Of a stretch of DNA of 51,062 bases, positions 9,926 to 22,699 are shown piece by piece (position 1 is the stretch's first letter; each line of letters opens with the position of its first letter). The DNA is from Mesotaenium endlicherianum (lineage: Eukaryota > Streptophyta > Zygnematophyceae > Zygnematales > Mesotaeniaceae), in NCBI GenBank assembly GCA_009602735.1, contig WELA01006423.1:332697-383758 (forward strand), read 5' to 3'. The notes under the pieces are model-generated. The model saw only the letters and a list, made by a program, of their open reading frames with translations. It did not search any database and had not been told where the DNA came from. A program made the position numbers and the translations under genes.

Positions 9926-12900
9926 CAGGAAACGGAAAGTAAAAATTATATGGTCTATGAATCCTGCTGCTTCAGATCAAGACTTATTAGTGCAAAGCAG
10001 ACTTCCCTCATCAGTTGCGATCACGGGTCATAAAGTAGTATCACCAAATCTACACATGCAGGTGAATATCTCATAAAGGACGTGCAATTGAAGAAGCTCA
10101 AGTCCTTTGTTAAACAAAATTAGTTATGGAGAACAGTAACTGATATTTGTTGCAGAATATTGAGCAGCGTATCATCCGCTCAATTTTCTGTTCACTCTTG
10201 AAGGCCGTACACTGTGGTAGAATAATACAAACTCCGCGAACATTCCCTTCAAAATTTTTAGCTCGTTCTGCTTGCTTCTGTCCGTTGCTCTTCTCAGAGC
10301 TGAGAGCTCCACGGTACACGCATGAGCTGGCTCGGTACTCTATGCTGTTCTCTCTCTGCGTGCTTGATTATATTGCTAGCTGCAATCAGCTACGAGCAAG
10401 TTTTCGATTCTGGATGATCATGCTTCCGTCGAGCGCCAGCTCTATACTTGGTGGACGTACGGAACATCTCATATCTCCAGAATGGACCAATGTCATCGTT
10501 GCTTAGAGCCAGCTCTGGCATCGTACTTGAGACAAGCGCCTTTGCTGGCGTTTGGCTTCTGATTCGTCCTCATGCAACGCTCGCGTGTTAATTTCACGTT
10601 TGTGACATTTCCACACAGAACCAGTATAATGCATGTCGCTAGTTTCGACAACGTCGTCATACTAAACAGGTCTCTAAGAAACTAGTCAATATAGTGCACG
10701 TTACAGCAGCATTATTTCTTCCATACTTGTTCATCTAATGTGAGATACCTACGTTTGCAATGTCTAAGCATCTTTATGACCACCCTTACACCCCAAACCT
10801 CTTTGTAGCTAGATGTAGCTCCAATCGTCAAATACCGTAGATAAGGTGTTCTACAAATTAAGGCGTCCTCAAAAAATGACGGACGTAGAGACCCTCAGTT
10901 ATTCCTGCAAGTTATAACATGGTGTTACTTAAAAATATATGGGCAACAAGAAGGAGAGCAATTTACCCAAAAAATTACAAGAGCAAATTCACCTATTTAT
11001 TAATTTCCATGCCTACATTTTCAGTGTGCAATCTTCTTCCTCTTTGGTGCTACCCTGTTGGAGTCATCCTTACTAGTCAGCTTTTTACTGCTTAGCCCCG
11101 GCTTGCCAATCGCTCGCTCAGCCGCTGCTTCCCTCCGCTCTCTCTTGACACCCTTGGGTTTCATCAAAGCCATGGAGCCGACCTCTTGCTTTGGCATGTA
11201 AATCCTCCCCACCTTGCCAATCAGAGAATCCGTGGAGACATTCTTCACCTGCACGGTCAAAGGGCACAGGACAACACCATTGTGTGAACCAGAACGCTGA
11301 CCAGATGCGCGTGTGAAACATGTTACTCATCCACTCAGGACAAGCAAGTGCTTGAACAAACAAACTATTGCACTGGACTCGACAGAATACATTCCCACGC
11401 TCCCAAATCGCAGCCAATCAGCATCTACACCTAACCATACCCTCGAAGTTAAATATACCGACAGTTCCTGAGGGACAGCGTGAAATGAAAGGAATGTAGA
11501 TGTGGAGACATCTAGCTACTTAGCAACAGTAGACCAAAACAGGGGAGCTGTGTGCAGTCATCCCAATCTCCCTCTCGCTCAGAGTGCTTGAAGTTTTTAA
11601 GTATAAACAGAATCCACAGGTCAGATAGCAACAGAAAGCAAAATACAGAAGCACGCGCTGAGGCATAGAAGAGCGAGAGAAAAAGAAATGAAGGAGGAGG
11701 CGGAGGTGAAGGCAAAGAAGGATGTAGACAACAGGAAGAACAGGAAGGAGACGAGGAGGAAGAACGAGAACAAGAACAATGAAGAAGAACAAGAAGAAGA
11801 AGGAGAAGAAGGGGACGACGAAGACGACAACGAAGACGAAATCAAAGGAAGGCGAGCAAGAAGCAGCAGCAGCAGCAGCAGCAGCACCTTCTTCTTGGTG
11901 ATGCTCTTGGGGCCCTTGAAGGCCTCCTTGCGCAGGTCCTCCGCAGGTCCTCTGTGGCGCCGCACCACCAGGTCCAGCATGGGCCCCGCCGGCACCAGCT
12001 CTATCTTGGGCACCTTCGTCCCCGACTTCTTCAGCCTGATGGCGCAGTGCCTCAAGTACACCTGTCGCCGTCACAAGAGCCGCCACCAGGGGCAGGACAG
12101 GCAAAGACAGGGGTGAGGGGTGCGAGGCGAGGTCAGCGCCCACGGTCACTAAAGAGAGGTCTTGCGCGCAATTGTCGGTATGGAGGCGTGGAGAGGAAGC
12201 AGGTCAGAGGCCACTGTCATTATAGGGAGGTAATGCACGTGGAATGCGCACGTGGGATGGTCGTCAGGGGGTAACTTCACTCCAAGCTAAGAGTGGTGTG
12301 CAGAGAGTCGGCGCTGGCACTCAGTCGCTCACCCATCAAAAGCCACCTCCCGAAAAAACATAAAGCCCTAGAACCTCGCCCTCTAAACCCTAGCCCCCAA
12401 GCCCCCAAATCCTACACTTTGAGGCCCACGACAACTTGGACCCACTGAGGGCCCACGGTGAGCCGACGCGATCAGAGAAGCAAACCCCCAGCAAGCCGGT
12501 TCCCATTTGAGCTCGACGTAGACTACGACAACTGCCCCGGGGCGCATTACTCGGGAAGAACACACAGGCCAGCTGACCACACAGGCAGCATGCCAGAGCC
12601 TCCTCCACGGGGTCTTTGCCAGCTGTGAGAGTGCCGCTACAAATTGAGTGGCCCCACTAGTCTGTATCCCATACTGGTGAACAGACGCCAGCGCCACCCT
12701 CCGCAGGGTACAAGGTCTTGCCTGCCAGGAGAGTCGCATTCGACTTGTAACACACTACGGCCCTCTCGCAGGCCCTAATGAATGGATGCTCGACCGTCTC
12801 CCCTGTCTCTCACGCTCCCAAATAATTACTACCTCTGGCAACTAGCACACCGCCTCCTTCCAGAAGGTCCTGCCTGCCGAGGGCGCCGCATTCAGAGAAA

Positions 12901-15855
12901 GCCGCATCCAATCTCCAGCAATTCCTTCTCTCTGCAAGCTATACCGGTGGGCAGCACGCACAGCGCATCTCTCCACTCCACAAGGTCCTGCCTGCTGGGA
13001 GCGCCACATTCAGAGAAAAAAATCAAATTAGGCCTCCAGCGAGCCCATCTCTCTGTATGCCACACCGGAGGCCATGACGACCCAGCAGGGGGATCGATCC
13101 TCCAGCTGGCAGTTGGGAAATGAGCAGGAGGTGCCGAGCAGCAGGCTGGAAGAGAGTGCAAGTGTCCGCTCAGAATCGCCCCGTCCCTTCCAGCTCAGCG
13201 CTTAAGTTCCAGCTGTGCCACTTCGACGGATCTCGAGTTTGTCCCAAATCCATGGGGTTTACTTTGTCGCACAGCACTGTATGCACCCCTCTCCCACCAT
13301 TCTACCTTCGTCTTCCCCAATACCGGAGCCCCAGGCAGGGCATTTGTGCACCCCAAAGAGGAGCCCCCTTCCCCCCTTCCTCCAAACACTATGGACATGA
13401 GCCAGACGCCCCCAACTTCCCGGACCCTCCGCCTCCGGAGCCGCTTCTGCAAAACTTGCTTCCAAGGAACCAACACTTGACAGGCTTGGAATGCAAGGCA
13501 GGGCAGCTACACCTCGCTGCACACAAGTAATGCCCGGCGCAATAGGCGAAAACATCCCCCCCCCCTCCCCCGCGTAGGCGGCTGGGGGGGCATGCTGCGA
13601 GTAGCAAGAGGAGCCTCACCTTGCCAGCGGCAGCCACAACAACAAACACCCGATCAATTCCCGCCAGGTTGATGTTCTCCACTACCTGCCACGCCAAGCC
13701 GACCCACACGCCCAACAGCCGCCACCTGGCATCAGGCGCCAGCCCCCAGCCAGCTCTTGCAGTCTGGACGCCACGAGCATCCCCCGAGAGCATCCGCAGG
13801 ACACGCTATGACAGGTAGAAGGAGATGCACCCAAAGGAATGGCGTCAGGCACCAGGCACCCGGTGCGCGGCGCCAGGTGCCAGCCAGCTCTTGCAAACTC
13901 TGACCTCCGAGAGTACCCAAGGGACGTGCTGTGGGGGAGAAGATACAGCAATGGGAAACTGCTTATGCGCCAACCAGTTGCTGCGGTCCGATCACCAGGG
14001 GAGGAACCCCGTGCATGCCATTGGAAAGGAGACGCAGCCGAGAGGAGGCGCACGCCCCCCAGCGTGCCAGGCTCGCCCGTGTCACGTCGCCCGTGCCACA
14101 CGGATTGGCCCAGAAGCAGCACAGGGCGTGAAACCAGCGAGGCTACCCTACTTTTTGCCTACCCATACCCTACCCTACCCTACCCTATCTGGGCACCCCT
14201 GGTCAGCCTCTCTCTCCGCGGAATGCTTCCTGCGATCCCGGCCTCAACACCAGCCCACACGCCTGGGATGTGCCCCCCACCTACCCCTACCGTACATAGC
14301 CTACCCTTCCCCCTCTCTTTACGCTACCTACCCGACACTTGCCCCTGCCCTGCCTTCCCCACCCTACCCCCACCCTGCCCCTTTCCCAACCCTACCCTAT
14401 CCTACCCCAGCCCAACCCTAGCCTCCAGCACAAGTTTCCTGCCACCTTGGTGGCACAAAGTCCACCAGCCCAGGTCAGATCCCGAGGCAATGCCGCCAAG
14501 CATACTTGAGAGCTCGCAGTGCCCTTGGCCGCTGGCCTCTCCAAGGCCCTGGACCCCAGCCCCCGCTCTGCACAAGCAGTGTAGGGCCTGAGAGGGGCAC
14601 GCGCTACACGCGTATCGTCTCCACTGGGGCTCGGATTGGGGGGGGGGTGGTGACGCTCGACTCCCGGGAGCGGGTGTAGAGTAGCGCTGTTCCGGTCTGG
14701 GGTAGGTTTGTGACAATCGGAAACAACCTCCCTCGAACTTTGGGTTCATGACAGCCGGGGTCGGGGTCGGGCCTGAGTTGGCGTGTCTGAGTATGGTGCT
14801 GTGCCAACCAGGGTAGGCTTGTGACTATCATGACGCCAGAAACATCCGCGGGCCAGAGTGTGGTTCAGAGCTCCTGTCCCCCAGCCGCGCTCCCAGTCTC
14901 ACTCGCGCACCACCCGCGTCTCACTCGCGTCCCACCGGCTCTCCAGCCAGCTCTAGAATCCAAAGCCCTGTCAGAGGCTGGAGCCCGAGGCAGGCCCGCC
15001 CCTGCAGGCCATGCCTGCTCCGCCGCAGGAACCCGCTGTCTCCGATGATCAGAACCAGTAGCATTCTGTTCCGAATCCCAGAGCGCCAGGAGGCCAGGTT
15101 CAGATTCAGGAGTTCGGGATTCAGGGTGCAGGGCGAGGGTTCGACGCGGACCACTCCTGATGTGACCCTGACAGGCTGTGCCGCAGAGCTGTGTTTTCTC
15201 TTAAGAGCTAAGGTCCTTCCGCATTCATAACAGCGTTGCTCCCATAACGGGCCATGTGCATTGCTCCCCTTGAGGCGTGCGGCGTGTGGCGCGTATCGTA
15301 CTCGACACCTGGCCTCTCCTGGCACCTCTCGGCTGAGGTCTAGCCAAGAGCCGAGGTCTGATCAGGAAGGTGAGGGGCAGCCTATTGGAGGTGGAGCTCT
15401 CTCATTTCAAGAAAGCACACACACAAACACACACACAGAAGGGGCGGGACCCCATCGGAAAGCCAAGACGGGAGGTCTGATAAAATTATTCGAGGAGCTG
15501 AGGCAGCCGGCTGGAGGTGGACCGCTCTCTCCCAAGGGGGCCCACACACCGGAAGGAGGAGGGGCGTCCATGCTGGACGAGACCGCCCAACAGTAAGAGG
15601 GCTGAATCTTGCTGGGGAGTTGCTGGAAGGGGTGGGCCACTCTGGACGTGGCGGGGCCACACTGGACGGGGCGGGCAACGGGTGCATAACCAAATCTGCT
15701 GCTGGGGAGGCATCATAAGGGGGGAGGCACATTGAGAGGGGCAGGCGAGAGTGGAAGGGGCTGAATCTTGCTGGGGGTACTGGGAAGGGGGCGGGCCACA
15801 CTTCTGTACTGGAGCCTCCCTGGGAAGCCCACGTAGGGAGGGGGGACACAGCAAA
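9329..15855. repeat. Right copy of the 6,527-bp direct duplication
   Basis: This block is identical to 570-7096. Its right end continues directly into RPF2 exons 3 to 1, so it holds the complete downstream half of RPF2. Its left end breaks the transit-peptide ORF. Confidence 0.95.
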
Positions 15856-17866
15856 GGGCGGGCGACGCATGCACTGCTGAGTCTAGCTGGGGAGGACCAC
15901 ATAAGGAGGCCACAATAAAGATAGGAGGGGAGGGGAAGCAGGGGGGGGATGGGGGGTTCTGGGTTTAGTGATCAGAGGTTAGGGGAGGGGGTACCTCGCC
16001 GCGGAAGAAGTCCAGCAGGGTCTCCTTGAGCTGCACGAGCTCCGGGCGCGTCTCGAAGTCCGCCCCAACGAACACAAAACACGGCTTGGAGCCCACCTGG
16101 GGGGCGTACTTGCCGCCGCCGCCCAGCGCGCCGATGCTCGTGAAGCGCTCGACGCCGAGCTCCAGCATGTCGTACACGTGGTGGTCAAACATGCGCCCCA
16201 CCACAAGGTTGTCCGGCCGCTTCTTCGAGTGCGATCCAAACTGCAAGCGCATGCGCGCACACAAGACAGGCGCGCACACGCGCGTGCGTGCGCTCACGTG
16301 CCATGTGAGCACGAGCCATACGAGAGCGCCATGCGAGCACGACACATGAGCACGGCACGCGCGCCACGGGGGCGTGCCAGGCGCGCACGGGTCACGCGAG
16401 TGTGCGCCACGGAGCACGCTAGAACGCCAGGTGTCCACACGCCAAGCGAGCGCGCCATGTGAGCACTTCATGTGAGCACGCGCCACACACGAGGGGCGGG
16501 GCGGGCAGGGCTGGGGTCAGGGGTTGCACAGCTAACTGGGCATGAGCTTGACATAGGGGCAGGCACATGCAGAGCAGCCGGTGCGTTCCCCGTTGCCAAC
16601 AAGGTATTCATAATGGTAAAAACTTTACCTTGCCAACAGGATGCCTGTCGTGAAGAAGCTAGATGCACAGGAGATAGGTTGATAGCAGCCATGTGCCTAT
16701 ACATATATACATAGTAATACGCGCACATATGCGTTCATAAGAGTACCAGCATGACGATTGGATACGGGCACCTAAGAGGCCCCCCCTGACTGTGAGAAGA
16801 GTAGAAAAGGCAGAGGTGGCCCACTCTTCACATACTCCACAAACTATTGCCAGCTAGCTTCAAGCTAGCAGAGAGACTGGCAAGGGTAAGCATCCCTACA
16901 AAACCTAGCGGGAAGAAGTTCCGTTACGTGGGAAGTCCAACCCCTAGTCAAATGTACCACTATTTGTACTTACTCCTCCCATCAAGGAGGTACTGGAGTG
17001 AACAACCAAAGGGAGCTTGCTTCACTCGTGCCACATGGCAAAGTTTCGAGAACCTGAGGCTGAATGACAGAGGGACACAGGCATGCGTAATGACACATAG
17101 TCTCCCACTCGAGCAACCAAAGAGCAGAGGCTGATTGTGGCAGGGGCATGCCACTAAAAAGCATAGAGAGTGAACGTGCAGGCAGCAGCTTCTTCTATGA
17201 TGCCGGCACTGGTAGCATGTGTGGTAAACACGCTCTCTCCTGCGTTTGCTCCAAAAACATTTCATCACAACCGTGAGCTGGTAACAGGAGCCTTTCGGGG
17301 GAATGTGATGATAGAAAGCTGCCTTACAACTATGATCAAGCCAGGGGAGTGTATGTGCCCATGATCAAAAAGCAGGAGTAGTATGCATACCACAAACAGA
17401 CTGCAGTCTGCCTTTTGAGAGAAGAACTCCAGGGAGGCCTCTCCCCCTCCTTCAAACGGCCTCACATTCTTATTCCGTTGCGTTAGCTTCAGTGCGCACC
17501 CTCCTGATTTCTTCAAGTGATGCAGATCTGACAAAACGCCCTTGACCACTGCACTGGTTTTTGTGCCGTGCAGCAGTATCGCCTTTTTGACGTTCTCATT
17601 CTGCGAATTAAAACCCGAACAGGCACCGTTTAACCAGAGCACGAAATCATCTCAAAAGAGCTCATCATTCTCGCAACATCGCTCTGTAGCTCTGTCACTA
17701 TCATGTGACCCATCCTCCACCAACCTATGTCTAAGCAGTACCCGAAGACAAATGAAAAAAGTTAGAGACGAGAAGTTCAATAGGTAAGCTAACTCACGAG
17801 TTTTGGAGCTCGGGCTTCAAGTATTCTCCTCGCTCTTCTCGTCTTTGGCTTAACGATTCGTAACAT
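11021..17866 (-). CDS. RPF2: Ribosome biogenesis protein RPF2 (Brix domain)
   Basis: RPF2 works with RRS1 to load 5S RNP onto pre-60S ribosomes in the nucleolus. Six exons join in frame: 17798-17866, 17391-17600, 15995-16240, 13620-13685, 11888-12061 and 11021-11248, giving 330 residues, close to plant homologues. Exon 1 holds the basic start (MLRIVKPKTRRARR...). Exon 2 has the HGTKTS segment and LEFFSQKADCSLF. Exon 3 begins FGSHSKKRPDNLVVGR and carries the core of the Brix domain. Exon 4 has NINLAGIDRVF, exon 5 the LKKSGTKVPKIEL segment, and exon 6 the basic KGVKRERRE tail. All introns are GT...AG; sizes are about 197, 1150, 2309, 1558 and 639 bp. The gene is divergent from phytoene synthase. 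Exons 4-6 are duplicated at 2262-4926. The family call is firm. Confidence 0.95.
16250..16490. repeat. Degenerate GAGCACG/GCGCAC minisatellite in RPF2 intron 2
   Basis: Variants of GCCATG(C/T)GAGCACG recur about every 20 bp, mixed with alternating GCGCAC runs. The array starts just upstream of the exon 3 acceptor. It produces His/Arg/Ala-rich spurious ORFs in several frames. Confidence 0.75.
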
Positions 17867-18187
17867 GTCGTCAACACTTGTTTTAAGTGATTATTCAGCA
17901 GTTTGTAGGAGAAGTATGTATTATATGTAGAGACAAGGCTCACTGGAGATGTTTCGCATGCAAGTTAAGGGATGTTCTCGCTGGCTGGCTTTCGACTTGC
18001 AAGAGAGGCTGTTGTGGAGTTAGAGCGATGAGGGGCTTTTTCATGAAGGCCGCCTTCATAAAGATGACTCTCATAATGCCTTCCGACAATAATCGATGAT
18101 TTCGTCAGTATGTTCGTTACATAATATACTTTAGAAAAATGAAAAGTCGCAGAAGATTGACAACGACCATGCGTGGTCACTTGTCAC

Positions 18188-18194
18188 TGACGTC
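18188..18194. promoter_or_regulatory. TGACGTC bZIP-type element
   Basis: A seven-base match to the TGACGTC core lies about 320 bp upstream of the RPF2 start and 815 bp upstream of the phytoene synthase start. It is a motif match only. Confidence 0.35.
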
Positions 18195-18286
18195 GGGGCC
18201 AGTTGGCCTGGTCCGTGTTGGTCCAAAATGGTCCAAGACGTCCTTCGTGTAGTTAACTCACCGCGCAGACATCTGCACCGTCGACG

Positions 18287-18294
18287 TGACGTCA
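18287..18294. promoter_or_regulatory. Palindromic TGACGTCA bZIP element
   Basis: This is a full eight-base palindrome of the kind bound by bZIP factors. It lies about 100 bp from a second half-matching site, in the shared upstream region of RPF2 and phytoene synthase. Its function is inferred from position and motif. Confidence 0.4.
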
Positions 18295-19007
18295 AGCAGG
18301 CGGTTTCGAGGTGTCGCGGGAACGTGTTTAAGATGGTGGAAGGAATTGGACGACACTTGGATAGGTGCATCGAGTGCTTACCGAATCACTTTCGATGAAC
18401 AGACTGGAAAAACAACGATCAACGCGTGTTTGGTAGCGATACACGAACGAAGACATGGCCGTACATAAGTGATCGTCTTACCATTACTGCTGTCTTTTCG
18501 CGTCGCGTTGCGCTACATATTACGTATCCTGTGGATAGTGGGCTCGGCCAAAACTCTCCAGCTGCTCCAGACCTGCTCCAGAAAGGGACTCGAGGTGGCT
18601 ACTGCAGGTCCAAAGCCTTCACTCGCCAGATGGATATGGTTTGCAGCCGTTACCCAATCGCAATCGTACGTGTGAATCATGGACCAGTAAAGCGGAACCT
18701 CGAGGGCCGCGAAAGTTCCACGTTCGGATCCGTGAGGAGTAACAAATGGTTGCCCTTAGTTACCCCCTCGCGCTTCGCTCACTAGCTACGGCCTGCTGTG
18801 GGCCTGCAGTGCCTAATACTGCACTCGTTGCTCGCTGACCAGTTGAGTTGCACTAGCTCTTGTTACCTGCATGTGTTTCTCCTTCGATCAGCGAAGGGTA
18901 CTATCGCTCACTAACAGTTTCTTACTTCAAAAAAAGCTCGAAGGCCTGTAGCTGGCAAGTGATAGTGCGTGGTCGGATCAGGCTTAGAAGGATAAGGTTA
19001 GGGGACA

Positions 19008-22000
19008 ATGCAGGCTGTAGTTTTCCAGCCTCAGGCTTTTCTGGTAGGTCCTGCGCAAGGGAATAATGGAATCCAAGCATTAGGCAATGCTGCACAGCGT
19101 CCCCCGGACTCATTGGCTTGGCCCAAGTCACAGCTTTCCGGTTTAGCTCTGCAGCAAATTTCAGAGGGGAAGGGGTTCGACAAGAAGCCACTTAAGAAGA
19201 CAAAGGGCGTATTAGTGTCGGCTGTGCTTGATTTACCGAGACCCGAGGAACAAGGTGCAGCTGAGAATGAGGAGCGTGGTGCAAGCCCTACCGTAAGGCT
19301 AAATGTACAGACTGGGGCCACTTCTGACTCGAATATATTGAAGCAGTCGTGTGAAGAGAGGATATTTGAGGTGGTGGTTAAGCAGGCAGCTGCAGCCCAG
19401 AGGGAGGCCATGGCTGAACATGGAGTGAGGTCGCAAGCTGCACCCCTGGCCGTAGACCCAGAACTGCTGAATGAAGCTTATGCAAGATGCGAAGAAGTTT
19501 GTGCAGAGTACGCAAAGACCTTCTACCTCGGTGAGTTTTGAAACGGAATTAGGTTGACCTTACCCTTGATCCTTCCCAAGTGTCGCCTGGAACATGGATG
19601 TTCGGGGGCTTAGGAAACATGTGCGAACGAAATTGAGGCAAGTATTCATCTTCAATCCTGCTTAACTTCTTAGGAGCAAGGTTGAAATTTGGGGCAGCAA
19701 TAGTGTACTCAGGGCTATCTATGTTTTTTCTTGGGAGAGTTGCGCTATAAGAGCACCGGGCAATTTGCATGTCTAACAATTAAGTGTTACGTTCTAATTT
19801 TGACCTTTCCCTGACCTGCAGGCACGAAGCTGATGACCCCTAACAGACAGAAGGCCATTTGGGCGATTTACGGTACGTGTAACTTAACTTTGATGGCCCT
19901 GGAATAAAATGTCATGCACCCTTGCCTGTGGGAGCCAAACAGCCTAAACACCTAGCCTCCACGGAACACCGTGCCAGATGCACCAGTTGATTCTATGATC
20001 CAATTCGCTCATGGTTTTCACTTGTAGTGAAGCATTTTGACCTGACAATGTCTGATGCCATGCCAGAGGCTCCTCACTAGGCGCCTATGTTCTCTGTTCC
20101 ATTATGCATGTGGTTTCTGGTTCAAAGTGAAACGCCCCTCGCGTAACATATGTGATGTACATAGAAGGTAGTGATGTTGAGATAAATGGCAAGTATAGAT
20201 AATATAATGGCTTTGACATACAGTGACGGTGTGTGAGCTTCTTGTGAATGCAAGGGATATGTTCTTTACCAATCACCCACGTGCTGAAAACTCGAGCATA
20301 ATGCAGAGGAGATATCAATAATCAGTGACAAGTGTGACGTTGTCCGGAAGGGCATGATTAAGAAGCAAAACACAGAAGAGAATGGTGTTGAGTTAATTCA
20401 GCTCATGACTTTATTGACATCATCTGTTCAACTGCGCAGTATGGTGCAGGCGGACAGACGAGCTAGTAGATGGTCCAAATGCGCTCCACATTACACCCAG
20501 AGCCCTCGACAGATGGGAGGAAAGGCTGGAAGACGTCTTCAATGGCCAGCCGTACGATATGCTGGATGCTGCTCTTTCTGACACCGTCAGAACTTTCCCT
20601 GTTGCGATTCAGGTAGCTACAATCACCCGGCATTCTCTATGGTGACATGCAAGAGGCCACTATTCTAACCGTATACACGTGTATCTGAAGCAGGTCAATT
20701 TGACCTGGTGTATGTACGTGATGCTCTTGCATGTAAGCAGTGGTAGCAACAGTCTCTCGGATCTTCCAAGGCATGCTACACGTGTTGCCCTGTTTCGAGG
20801 CTGAAAGTCTACTTAGTTCTTTGTGTACTCAACTATCTCAGATTATCTCCAACGGTTCATTGCACATCTTTCTCACACCTCATGAAACCTGGCTTCTGTG
20901 TAGTCCCGCTATCACCCTCTCTATGCTGCGCAGTCACATACTAGGTTCGGCAGCCCTCATGCTGCCCCCCAGTACTTACCTGTGACCGATGGATTGCCTT
21001 ATCAAATTCAATCTGTTTATTTGCCTGTCGCAGCCATTCAGGGACATGATTGAGGGCATGAGGATGGACTTGAGGAAGTCGCGCTACGAGACGTTTGACG
21101 AGCTCTACGAGTACTGCTACAACGTGGCTGGCACCGTGGGCCTCATGAGCGTGCCGGTGATGGGCATCTCGCCCCACTCCAAGGCCAGCGTGGAGAGCGT
21201 CTACGACGCAGCGCTGGCGCTGGGCATTGCGAACCAGCTGACCAACATCCTCCGTGACGTTGGGGAGGAGTGAGTCTTGCCTCTGCCTCTTCTGCTGCTG
21301 CTTTGCAAGATCCTTATTCTGGCATCCACTCGCTCAGTTCAAAATATAATCAAACAGAAGGGGACTTTGGGGACTTGAGGGGTTTCAACTGAAGTCGAGC
21401 ACCTGGTTTCTATACCAACAGTTTTCTTGGTCTCCAAAACTGTCACCTTCTCGACAATTGGCATGTGCCAAAGGCCCAGTCCATTTGGGGCATGTGGGTA
21501 TGTCAGCCTGTTACTGCAGGACAGAAGCTGCGAAAGTAAAGAGGGATTAAATTTCACAGTCTCCTTCTTGTGGCTCATGCAGTTCTCGTAGAGGCCGGGT
21601 GTATCTGCCGCAAGACGAGCTGGCGCAGTTTGGGCTGTCCGAGGAGGACATTTTTGAGGGCGTGGTGACCGAGAAGTGGAGAGCCTTCATGCGGTTTCAG
21701 ATCAAGAGAGCTAGGGATTACTTTGTGAAAGCCGAGGAAGGCGTGAGGGAGCTCGACGAGCACAGCAGATGGCCGGTGAGTTTTGTGTTTTGGCCTCCCT
21801 CCCGTCCCCTTCTCTCTCTCTCTCCCTCTCCCTCCCTCCCTCCCTCCCCCCTCTTCCCGCCTCGCCCTCGCCCTCCTGCCGGATGTGCCTCGTGTGGTAT
21901 TTTGTGAACAGCTAGTTAAATGGAACCTCTCAAATATACAGCAGGCATGTTGCACAACTTGGTCCTGCTTTGCATTCAGAGCTGTGCATCTTGTGGAAGA

Positions 22001-22699
22001 ACCTGTCGTTGCTGCCTGTCCATAATTGTGGAACTCCTGCACACGTTTGACCAAGACATGCGTCAGCTAGATGAAGACATTGTCAATGGAGGAATGTACA
22101 ATCTTATGCATTGACGAGAAACTATCCACGGCTAGGGAACAAAAACTTGGAGATTGCGTGTCTTATATCCTGTGCTGGTTGAGAGCAACCCGTGTGCTCT
22201 ATGCAATATTGTAGAGAGCTCGTAGGGGGTTTGGTGGAAACAGGTAACAAGGTACTATTTCTTGGTCCCATATACGAGACTGGGGATGCTCTACCTTAGG
22301 CCCAGCAGGGCAGGAGAACAAATTGACATGGCTCTACCCTCTGGTCGTGCTTGATGTTAGTCTTGCCGAAAGGTCCGAAGGAGAAGGTAAGTGTCCGTAA
22401 GTAGACATATACTGGGTCCACCACGCTGGTCACAGCTAATGAGGGCCTTGCTGGTTACAGCTAACGAGGGGTTGAGTGAAACTGACTGAGCTATACAAGT
22501 TTTGGTTACGCAGGTGTGGGCGTCGCTGGGGTTATACAGCCAGATCCTGGACGCAATCGAGGCAAATGACTATAACAACTTCACCAAGAGAGCGTACGTT
22601 CAGAAGTGGAAGAAGTTCCTGTCATTACCTGGGTCCTTTGTGAAGGCGCAGATGGTGAAGCCCACCCTGAGCTCCACCAACACTACAGCCCCAGCCTAG
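19008..22699 (+). CDS. PSY: Phytoene synthase, plastid
   Basis: The enzyme joins two geranylgeranyl diphosphates to phytoene, the first committed step of carotenoid synthesis in the plastid. Six exons join in frame: 19008-19530, 19822-19872, 20440-20612, 21034-21269, 21583-21775 and 22514-22699, giving 453 residues. The first 150 or so residues have no family match and include a likely transit peptide ([17 protein letters not shown]...). The catalytic part begins near [15 protein letters not shown]. The first Asp-rich motif DELVD is at residues 198-202 and the second, DVGED, at 324-328, split by the exon 4/5 junction. [26 protein letters not shown] and [14 protein letters not shown] are strongly conserved. 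All introns are GT...AG, the largest about 740 bp. The ATG at 19008 is the first in a long open exon. The call is firm and the gene looks intact. Confidence 0.97.

Larger units (their letters stand above)
17867..19007. promoter_or_regulatory. Divergent intergenic region between RPF2 and phytoene synthase
   Basis: The two genes are transcribed away from each other and their start codons are 1,141 bp apart, so both promoters and 5' UTRs must lie here. I see no coding exon. Two TGACGTC-type bZIP/CREB-like elements occur about 100 bp apart near 18190 and 18290. No convincing TATA box could be assigned to either gene. Confidence 0.6.
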
